From Eubacteriales bacterium (GTDB lineage Bacteria > Bacillota_A > Clostridia > Christensenellales > Aristaeellaceae): a stretch of 12,067 bases of DNA. Positions 6,361 through 12,067 of this stretch are shown piece by piece. Numbering within the stretch: position 1 is the stretch's first letter; each line of letters starts with the position of its first letter. The translations under genes and the position numbers were made by a program. The notes under the pieces are model-generated. The model was not told where the DNA came from. It worked only from the letters and a program-made list of their open reading frames with translations, and did not search any database. The DNA lies in assembly GCA_029974855.1 (NCBI GenBank), contig JARKQO010000370.1, positions 1 through 12,067 on the forward strand, read 5' to 3'.

Positions 6361-6584
6361 AGCATGGAATCTCTTGCGGTGCCACCCGGCTTGGCGCGGT
6401 TTACGCGCCCACTTATGCGTACGGTCATACGCCTGCTTTGGTAACGGGGGCGGCCCCGCCTCGCCTACTTGCTTCAGCTCGGCCTCGAAAGCCCATTCCG
6501 CGCCGGATTTCGCGCCGCATTTCCACCCCCAGCGGCTCTCTTGACCGAAAAACCCGCGCGTACTTGCTCTTCCTCATCGGTTTC
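6321..6584 (-). ncRNA. T-box riboswitch (tRNA-Trp responsive) in the trpB2 leader
   Basis: Read on the minus strand, the leader shows T-box hallmarks in order. An AGTA (6564-6561) matches the 5' side of the specifier loop. The region 6540-6514 resembles the conserved distal Stem I (GAGAGC ... GGTGGAAA ... GCGGC). GGAATGGGC holds a candidate UGG specifier at 6495-6493. Two small GC-rich hairpins follow. The T-box core GGGTGGCACCGC lies at 6387-6376. The antiterminator pairs GGG (6387-6385) with CCC (6355-6353) and GCAAGAG (6377-6371) with CTCTTGT (6362-6356), leaving the 7-nt bulge TGGCACC that binds the tRNA acceptor end. Uncharged tRNA-Trp should stabilise this form and allow read-through into trpB2. 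The core and antiterminator are certain; the specifier is read by eye. Confidence 0.92.
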
Positions 6585-6588
6585 ACGC

Positions 6589-6617
6589 ACTATATCACAG
6601 GGGTTTGGGCCTGTCAA
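6589..6617 (-). promoter_or_regulatory. strong sigma-A promoter of the T-box/trpB2 transcript
   Basis: A perfect TTGACA (6617-6612) and TATAGT (6594-6589), 17 nt apart, on the minus strand. The predicted start is near 6584-6582, just upstream of T-box Stem I. Confidence 0.85.
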
Positions 6618-6632
6618 GAGCAAAACTTGTTT

Positions 6633-6653
6633 TTATGCGGTTTTTGCGCATAA
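6633..6653. promoter_or_regulatory. 7-bp inverted repeat in the divergent trpB2 / reductase intergenic region
   Basis: TTATGCG (6633-6639) and CGCATAA (6647-6653) flank a 7-nt spacer GTTTTTG. It lies about 15 nt upstream of the trpB2 -35 box and between two divergent genes, so it could be an operator. The remainder of this 484-nt gap (6272-6755) holds the T-box, its promoter, a CCCCCGGGGG palindrome (6659-6668) and the upstream region of the reductase gene. Confidence 0.3.
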
Positions 6654-6755
6654 GGATACCCCCGGGGGCCGGGCCGCCCCGCAGGAGTTTTCCCCCCGGA
6701 TGGAGAAATGGATACAATTACCGGCGGGTACAACATAAGAGGAGGCGGATTGCGG

Positions 6756-7763
6756 ATGCGGATTGCCATCTATGGCGCGGGTTCGCTGGGCATTGTGCTG
6801 GGCGCGTATCTGTCCAGGGCGGGCATTGAGGCGGACCTAGTCAACCGGAACGAGGCCCAGGTGGCGGCGCTACGGGAGAACGGCGCGCGGGTGGAGGGGG
6901 AGGCCCCTTTCTCCGCCCCGGTGAAGGCGCTGCTGCCTGCGGAAATGCAAGGGGAATACCAGCTGATTTTGCTGATGACCAAGCAGCGGGACAACCCGGA
7001 AACGGCCCGCTTTTTGCTCCCCTATTTGGGGGAGGAAGGGGTGCTGTGCACGATGCAAAACGGGGTGCCGGAGCCGGGCCTGGCCCAGGCGCTGGGGGCG
7101 GACCGGGTGCTGGGCTGCACCGTGGAATGGGGGGCCACTTTGGAGCGCCCCGGGGTGTCCCGGCTCACCTCCTCCCCGGACAGCCTATCCTTTAGCCTGG
7201 GGGCCCTGACCCCGGCGGGGGCCCAGAAGCTCCCGGCGGTGAAGAACCTGCTGGAAACCATGTGCCCGGTGAAGGTGGAGGCGGATTTTCTGGGGGTGCG
7301 CTGGTCCAAGCTGCTGATCAACGCGTCCTTCAGCGGCATGTCCGCAGTGCTGGGCTCCACCTTTGGGGAGGCGGCGGAAAACAGGCGCTCCCGAAGGTAT
7401 GTGCAGCGGATCATCAAGGAATGCATCGACGTGGCCCGGGCCCAGGGTGTGCGCATCGCCCCGGCCCAGGGAAAGGACATTGTGAAGCTGCTGGATTACA
7501 AGGGCCCGGTGAAAAAGGCCCTGTCCTCGCTGATCATCCCCATTGCCATCAAAAAGCACCGGCATATAAAGGCCAGCATGCTCCAGGATTTGGAGAAGGG
7601 CAAGGCTACCGAGGTGGACGCCATCAACGGGGCAGTATCCGCCCAGGGCCGCGCAGCAGGCGTGCTCACCCCGGTGAACGACCGGGTGGTGGAGATCATC
7701 CACGGCATTGAGAGGGGGGAAAACCGGCCCGGTTTTCACAACCTGGCCCTGCTGGAAAGGTGA
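6756..7763 (+). CDS. ketopantoate reductase (ApbA/PanE) family NADP-dependent reductase
   Basis: 335 residues, slightly longer than classical PanE (about 300). The N-terminal Rossmann fold has G-A-G-S-L-G (7-12). M-T-K-Q (74-77) and M-Q-N-G (100-103) match the NADP and substrate loops, and W-S-K-L-L-I-N (183-189) carries the predicted catalytic Lys185 and a conserved Asn189. The C-terminal helical domain has A-S-M-L-Q-D (273-278) and T-E-V-D-A-I-N-G (285-292), with Glu286 as the conserved acid. Classical PanE reduces ketopantoate to pantoate in coenzyme A synthesis. The second Asn expected after Asn189 (N-x-x-x-N in E. coli PanE) is Ser193 here, so the substrate may differ and I give no gene symbol. 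The ATG is preceded by AGAGGAGG (6738-6745), 10 nt upstream. No other pantothenate gene is nearby. Confidence 0.88.
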   Translation: MRIAIYGAGSLGIVLGAYLSRAGIEADLVNRNEAQVAALRENGARVEGEAPFSAPVKALLPAEMQGEYQLILLMTKQRDNPETARFLLPYLGEEGVLCTMQNGVPEPGLAQALGADRVLGCTVEWGATLERPGVSRLTSSPDSLSFSLGALTPAGAQKLPAVKNLLETMCPVKVEADFLGVRWSKLLINASFSGMSAVLGSTFGEAAENRRSRRYVQRIIKECIDVARAQGVRIAPAQGKDIVKLLDYKGPVKKALSSLIIPIAIKKHRHIKASMLQDLEKGKATEVDAINGAVSAQGRAAGVLTPVNDRVVEIIHGIERGENRPGFHNLALLER

Positions 7764-7789
7764 GCGGGCGGCGCGTATTTTCGCCGGTA

Positions 7790-7819
7790 TTGATTATTGC
7801 GGCTTTTCCGGCGTATAAT
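7790..7819 (+). promoter_or_regulatory. promoter upstream of murC
   Basis: TTGATT (7790-7795) and a perfect TATAAT (7814-7819) are 18 nt apart. CGCCGG (7782-7787) and CCGGCG (7808-7813) form an inverted repeat around the -35 box that could be an operator or chance. The predicted start near 7826 leaves a leader of about 54 nt. Confidence 0.6.
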
Positions 7820-7879
7820 AGCAGGGTTGCCACACCATAAAATAGGGTACTCGAAACTCTCTCAAAAGCAGGTGAAGGG

Positions 7880-9286
7880 ATGCAGACCCCACACATCCGG
7901 GATTTCCAGGACCAGCGCGTTCACATGATCGGCATCGGGGGCTCCAGCATGAGCGGCCTGGCCCAGATGCTCAAGGAAAAGGGTTATCAGGTGGACGGCT
8001 CCGACAATTTGGAGACCTATACCACCCGGCATTTGCGGGAGACGGGCATTCCCGTGGTCATCGGCCACGAGGCGGAAAACGTCCACGGGGCGGATTTGGT
8101 GGTGTACACCATCGCCATTTTACCCGACAACCCCGAGCGGGTGGAGATGGAGCGGCTGGGGATCCCCAACATGGAGCGGGCCACGCTGCTGGGGCAGCTC
8201 ATGGAGGGCTTTGAGGTAGCCATCGGCGTGTGCGGGGCCCACGGCAAAACCTCCACCACCTCCATGCTCTCCCAGGTGCTGATGGAAACGGGCCTGGACC
8301 CCTCCATCCACATCGGCGGCTCCTTGGATTTTATCGGGGGCAGCACCCGCATCGGCAAGAGCGGCATATTTTTGGCCGAAGCCTGCGAGTTCAACGCCAG
8401 CTTTCTGCACCTGCGCCCCACGGTGGCCATCGTGCTGAACATCGACGCGGACCATTTGGACTATTACCGGGATATCCAACATATTGAGGAAACCTTCGGC
8501 CAGTTTCTGGCCCTGCTGCCGGCAAATGGCCTGGCCATCGGCAACGGGGACGACCCCAGGGTGTGCCGGCTGCTGGAGCGGCTGGAGTGCTCCACCGTCA
8601 CCTTTGGCTTTGGCGAAACCAACGACTGGCAGCCCGGCGGCCTGACCTATGACGCCCTGGGCCGGGGCAGCTTTGACTGCTGCTATCTGGGCCGGGCCCT
8701 GGGGCATGTGGACCTCCAGGTGGGGGGCTTCTTTCATGTGCTCAACGCCCTGGCCTGCCTGGCATGCGCCTACTCCCAAAAGGCGGACATGGAGGTGGCC
8801 TGCCGGGCCCTCAGCGGCTTTGCGGGTGTGCACCGCCGCTTTGAGCATACCTCCACCATCGAGGGGGTAAAGCTGTACCACGACTACGGCCATAATCCCA
8901 CGGAGATGCGCAACATCCTCACCGTGGCGGTGCAGCAGCCCCACAACCGCCTTTGGGCGGTGATGCAGCCCCACACCTACAGCCGGGTGAAGCGCCTCTT
9001 TGAGGATTACCTCACCTGCACCCAGGCTGCGGACATCACCTTGGTCACGGATATCTACGCCGCCCGGGAAAAGGACCCGGGGGACATCAAGGCCCAGCAG
9101 ATCGTGGAGGGCATGCGGGCCCACGGCGTCAACGCCGTCCACACCCCCAGCTTCGACGACACGGAGCGCTACCTGCGGGAGCATTGGCAGGAGGGGGATT
9201 TGGTGCTCACCATGGGCTGCGGAAACATCAACCAGCTCAACGACCAAATCTGGGAAAACCAGCAGAAGAACACCAAAAGCGTGTAA
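7880..9286 (+). CDS. murC: UDP-N-acetylmuramate-L-alanine ligase (MurC)
   Basis: 468 residues, the normal MurC length. It adds the first amino acid, L-Ala, to UDP-MurNAc using ATP in the cytoplasmic stage of peptidoglycan synthesis. The three Mur ligase domains are visible. The N-terminal UDP-binding domain has G-I-G-G-S-S-M-S-G-L-A (18-28; the usual form is GIGGxGMSGLA). The central ATPase has P-loop G-A-H-G-K-T (119-124), E-A-C-E-F (167-171) and N-I-D-A-D-H-L-D-Y-Y (187-196). The C-terminal domain has H-R-R-F-E (318-322), H-D-Y-G-H-N-P-T-E (334-342) and Q-P-H-T-Y-S-R (363-369). The EACEF stretch replaces the EADESD form of proteobacterial MurC; I recall EACEY-like forms from Clostridia. The ATG has an AGGTGAAGGG ribosome binding site directly upstream and its own promoter at 7790-7819. 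A second MurC-like ligase elsewhere cannot be excluded. Confidence 0.9.
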   Translation: MQTPHIRDFQDQRVHMIGIGGSSMSGLAQMLKEKGYQVDGSDNLETYTTRHLRETGIPVVIGHEAENVHGADLVVYTIAILPDNPERVEMERLGIPNMERATLLGQLMEGFEVAIGVCGAHGKTSTTSMLSQVLMETGLDPSIHIGGSLDFIGGSTRIGKSGIFLAEACEFNASFLHLRPTVAIVLNIDADHLDYYRDIQHIEETFGQFLALLPANGLAIGNGDDPRVCRLLERLECSTVTFGFGETNDWQPGGLTYDALGRGSFDCCYLGRALGHVDLQVGGFFHVLNALACLACAYSQKADMEVACRALSGFAGVHRRFEHTSTIEGVKLYHDYGHNPTEMRNILTVAVQQPHNRLWAVMQPHTYSRVKRLFEDYLTCTQAADITLVTDIYAAREKDPGDIKAQQIVEGMRAHGVNAVHTPSFDDTERYLREHWQEGDLVLTMGCGNINQLNDQIWENQQKNTKSV

Positions 9287-9304
9287 AAGGATTTCCCCAT
9301 GGAG

Positions 9305-9348
9305 AAACAGGCGGGGCAGTGAGGAAGCCGCGGCCCCGCCTGTTTTTT
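9305..9348 (+). terminator. intrinsic terminator of murC
   Basis: The arms 9305-9317 and 9333-9345 form a perfect 13-bp stem around a 15-nt loop, ending in a T6 tract (9343-9348). It lies 19 nt past the murC stop and 18 nt before the end of the convergent PBP gene. On the minus strand the U tract is TTTCT, so it may also act on the PBP transcript. Confidence 0.88.
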
Positions 9349-9366
9349 GTGGTCCGCTTCTTTCGC

Positions 9367-12067
9367 TCAATCGCTCCAGAAGATGGAGGAGGTGTTTTCC
9401 GTAATCTCCACCGCCCCGTCCCCTTGGACCGGGGCGTAGCTGGAGGCCCCGGAGGAGCCGGATTCTCCCCCGAACAGGAAGTCGCTGATCTGGTCCAGCA
9501 CGCTCTGCCGCCCCGCCAGCTTGGCCTGGGCCACCTGCACCGCCTGCATGCCTTCCAGCACGATGCCGTTGTTCAGCAGCTCCGCGTGGACCGGGATCAC
9601 CCGGTAGGTGTACACCACCCCGGCCCTGGCCTTGGTGTCGGTAAAGTACAGGGTTTCCCCGGCGGTGCCGTACAGCTCCGTCAGCACAAAGCTCTCCCCC
9701 ACCGCGTCCCGCTGCACCCGGTAGATGGCGGTGTCCGCGGGCTGGATGATTAGCAAAGGATAGCCCTGGTCGCTATGGCCCACAGTGAACTTGTTGGGGG
9801 TTTTGGGCGGCGTCCACACGTCGCTCCACTTGGTGGGGCGGTTATCCGCGGTGAAGTACTCGGTATAGCGGTAGCTGGCGGGGGTCAAATCCGCGGCCAG
9901 CATGGGCTCTCCCCGCCATTTGATGGCCTGCTTGTCGATCTCCAGAGCCACGATGCCGTCCGGCTTGGAAAACTGGGGCTTGCTCCTGCCCGCGTAGAGC
10001 TTTTGGAAAAAATTCCGGGCCATCAGCGCGGTGTTGTCCCCGCCGCTGACCCAGCTTTGCAGCTGGTGGCGGCTGTCGGTCTGGTCAAAGCCCATCCAGA
10101 AGGCGCAGGAGATGTCGCTGTTGTAGCAGGCCATCCAGATATCCCGGTTGCCTCCCCCGGGGATGTTCACGGTGCCGGTTTTGCCTGCCACAGGGGTGCC
10201 CGCCCCCGCCAGCTTGGCCCCGGTGCCGTAGGAGGTGACGCTGGAGAGAAGGCTGGTCATCAAATAGGCGGATTGGGCTTTCAGCACCCGGGTTCCCGGG
10301 CTGCGCCGCTGGTAGATCACCCGGCCCTGGCTGTCGGAAATCTTGGTGATGAAGTGGCTGCTGTTGAAGGTCCCCCCATTGCCAAAGGGCGCGTAGGCCG
10401 CCGCCATCTGCACCGGGGACACCCCGTAGGTCAGGGCCCCCAACGCCATGGACAGGTTGTCGTCCTTGGCGTCCAGGGGAATGCCCACCTTTTCCACATA
10501 GCTCTTCCCCGCCTGGACGCCGATTTTGCTCAGCAGCGACACCGCCGCCACGTTCAGGCTGTTGGTGAGGGCCGTGCGGATGCTGACGTTGCCATAGTAG
10601 GCGTACCCACTGTTGCGGGGCTTATAGCCGTTGAAGTTGGTGGGCTCGTCCTTGAGCACGCTGGCGGTCATGTAGCCGAACTGGTCGATGGCGGGGGCGT
10701 ATACCATCAAAGGCTTGAAGGCGGAGCCCGGCTGGCGGCGCAGCTGGGTGGCCCGGTTCAGCCCCCGGCGCACCTCGTATTTGCGCCCCCCCACAACGGC
10801 CAGCACAGCCCCGGTCTTGGTGTCCACCACGGCGGCGGCCCCCTGTACCAAGGTGCCGTCCTTGGCCTTGGCGGGGAACACGTCGGTTTGAAACTGCTTG
10901 TCCAGCAGGTCCTGGTGGGTGCGGCTTAAGGTGCTGTCGATGTGGAAGCCCCCGGTCAGCACCTGCTCGCTGGAGAGGCCCAGCAGCTGCTCCGCCTCAT
11001 CCAGCACCGCGTCCACAAACCAGCCGTAGGGAACGTCCGGCGGCGGCGGGTCCTTCAGGGTCAGTTCCCCTTTGGCGGCCTCGTCGTGGGCGGCCTGGCT
11101 GATCATGCCCTGGGTCAGCATGGTGTCCAAAATATAGGCCCGGCGGGAGCGGTTGTTCTCCGCCGATACATGGGGGGCGTAATAGCTGGGGGCCTTGATG
11201 GAGGCGGCCAAAGCCGTGGCCTGGACCAGGGTCAGCTCCCCCACGTCCACCCCAAAATAGGCCTGGGCCGCCGCCTGGATGCCGTAGGCCCCGTTCCCGA
11301 AATAGATGTAGTTCAGGTACATCTCCAAAATCTGTTCCTTGGAGAGCTGGCTCTCCATCTGGAGGGCCAGGTAGATTTCCTCCAGCTTGCGGGCGATGGT
11401 CTTTTGGGTGCTCAAATGGCTCTGGCGGATCAGCTGCATGGTGATGGTGCTGAACCCCTGGGCATAGCTGCCCTCCTGGAGGTTGGCCACCACGGCCCCC
11501 ACAAAGCGCACCAAGTCCACCCCCCGGTGCTGGAAAAACCGCAGGTCCTCGGCGGCCAGAAATACGTCCTGAATCTGCCGGGGGATCTGGGCCAGAGGCA
11601 CGGGAACCCGGTTTTGGGAGCCCTTGATGGAGGTAACCAACGCCCCGGAGCTGTCAAACAGGCTGCCGGTTTTGGGGGCTGCGGTGATTTTGCTGAGATC
11701 CAGCCGTTGCCAATGGGGCACGTCAAAGTAAAAGAACGCTCCCACCAGGCCTATGAGAAACAGGCTGGCCAAGGTGAGCAGCGCCTTGCGGACCCGGTGG
11801 CGCTTGGGCCTGTCCCGGCGGCGCTGGCGGCGCGGGGTTTTCGCGGCGGCGTCGGCTTCCGCTTCCTGGGCGGCGATGGCGGCCTGGCCGCCAGCCTCCC
11901 CGGCTTCCTCAGCCTCCCCGCCCTCACGGCCCTCCTTTTCCTCAACCCCGTCCAGTTCGCCCAGCTCCCGGAGGGCCTCCTGGTCCTCCCACTCATCCCC
12001 CGGCCCCTCAGGCTGTTCCTCCGGCTGTCGGGCGGCCCGCCGTTGCTCCCGGGCGGCCACCTTGGCG
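9367..12067 (-). CDS. class A penicillin-binding protein, PBP1A type (bifunctional transglycosylase/transpeptidase; start may lie outside window)
   Basis: At least 897 residues counted from a GTG at 12060. The frame stays open to the window edge and no ribosome binding site is visible, so the true start may be further right. The protein polymerises and crosslinks peptidoglycan outside the membrane. Order of parts: an acidic, Glu/Gly/Ala-rich tail (about 14-70), a basic Arg/Lys patch (74-92) and one membrane anchor (about 93-111). The GT51 transglycosylase has E-D-L-R-F-F-Q-H-R-G (catalytic Glu171), G-F-S-T-I-T-M-Q (202-209) and an R-K-L-E-E motif (224-228). The transpeptidase has S-A-F-K (nucleophile Ser446), S-L-N (501-503) and K-T-G-T (627-630). 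A fibronectin-III-like domain (about 752-830) is followed by a Ser/Gly-rich end. All catalytic motifs are intact. The charged cytoplasmic tail is typical of Firmicute PBP1 proteins. It converges on murC. Confidence 0.93.
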   Translation of the reverse strand, partial: AKVAAREQRRAARQPEEQPEGPGDEWEDQEALRELGELDGVEEKEGREGGEAEEAGEAGGQAAIAAQEAEADAAAKTPRRQRRRDRPKRHRVRKALLTLASLFLIGLVGAFFYFDVPHWQRLDLSKITAAPKTGSLFDSSGALVTSIKGSQNRVPVPLAQIPRQIQDVFLAAEDLRFFQHRGVDLVRFVGAVVANLQEGSYAQGFSTITMQLIRQSHLSTQKTIARKLEEIYLALQMESQLSKEQILEMYLNYIYFGNGAYGIQAAAQAYFGVDVGELTLVQATALAASIKAPSYYAPHVSAENNRSRRAYILDTMLTQGMISQAAHDEAAKGELTLKDPPPPDVPYGWFVDAVLDEAEQLLGLSSEQVLTGGFHIDSTLSRTHQDLLDKQFQTDVFPAKAKDGTLVQGAAAVVDTKTGAVLAVVGGRKYEVRRGLNRATQLRRQPGSAFKPLMVYAPAIDQFGYMTASVLKDEPTNFNGYKPRNSGYAYYGNVSIRTALTNSLNVAAVSLLSKIGVQAGKSYVEKVGIPLDAKDDNLSMALGALTYGVSPVQMAAAYAPFGNGGTFNSSHFITKISDSQGRVIYQRRSPGTRVLKAQSAYLMTSLLSSVTSYGTGAKLAGAGTPVAGKTGTVNIPGGGNRDIWMACYNSDISCAFWMGFDQTDSRHQLQSWVSGGDNTALMARNFFQKLYAGRSKPQFSKPDGIVALEIDKQAIKWRGEPMLAADLTPASYRYTEYFTADNRPTKWSDVWTPPKTPNKFTVGHSDQGYPLLIIQPADTAIYRVQRDAVGESFVLTELYGTAGETLYFTDTKARAGVVYTYRVIPVHAELLNNGIVLEGMQAVQVAQAKLAGRQSVLDQISDFLFGGESGSSGASSYAPVQGDGAVEITENTSSIFWSD

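Noticed and set aside
8120..9370. 416-codon minus-strand frame opposite murC
   Set aside because: It crosses the murC terminator and has no motif; MurC motifs on the plus strand are intact.
9775..10929. 384-codon plus-strand frame opposite the PBP gene
   Set aside because: Low-complexity Gly/Val/His composition, no ribosome binding site, fully inside the PBP catalytic domains.

Overview
The window is a stretch of GC-rich chromosome with seven protein genes that are complete or nearly so, plus one gene end. A T-box leader, Shine-Dalgarno sites of the AGGAGG/AGGTGA type, strong TTGACA/TATAAT promoters and a MurC with a Clostridia-like motif point to a Gram-positive, GC-rich Firmicute, most likely a clostridial (Oscillospirales-like) gut-type bacterium. 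The taxonomic placement is inference. I see no tRNA, rRNA, CRISPR array, transposase or phage gene; this is ordinary chromosome with a few interesting regulatory features.

Layout. Positions 1-306 (+) hold the end of an RlmL-type rRNA methyltransferase. After a short repeat-rich gap comes a promoter (428-456) driving a TauE/SafE membrane exporter (479-1264, +), followed by a lipoprotein with a rhodanese domain (1339-1842, +). A strong bidirectional terminator (1871-1907) separates these from two tandem minus-strand ArsB/NhaD/SLC13-type permeases (3212-1932 and 4704-3418). The permeases are about 86% identical by my manual alignment, and each has its own near-identical promoter. A 23-bp perfect inverted repeat lies between them. 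Upstream, also on the minus strand, is a TrpB2-type tryptophan synthase beta chain (6271-4895). Its roughly 260-nt leader is a T-box riboswitch with a candidate UGG (Trp) specifier, a textbook antiterminator and a competing terminator, read from a TTGACA-17-TATAGT promoter.

Divergently, on the plus strand, lie a ketopantoate-reductase (ApbA/PanE) family protein (6756-7763) and a MurC-like UDP-N-acetylmuramate-alanine ligase (7880-9286) with its own promoter. MurC converges, through a U-tract terminator (9305-9348), on a class A penicillin-binding protein (minus strand, 9367 to the right edge).

Functional themes. MurC and the class A PBP belong to peptidoglycan synthesis (cytoplasmic precursor ligation and extracellular polymerisation/crosslinking). 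TauE/SafE plus the rhodanese lipoprotein suggest handling of a small sulfur compound at the membrane. The T-box/TrpB2 unit is a self-contained indole-to-tryptophan switch responding to tRNA-Trp charging. No wholly new system is evident. The most rewarding points are the T-box/TrpB2 unit, the permease duplication with its conserved upstream element, the long inverted repeat, and the TauE-rhodanese pair.
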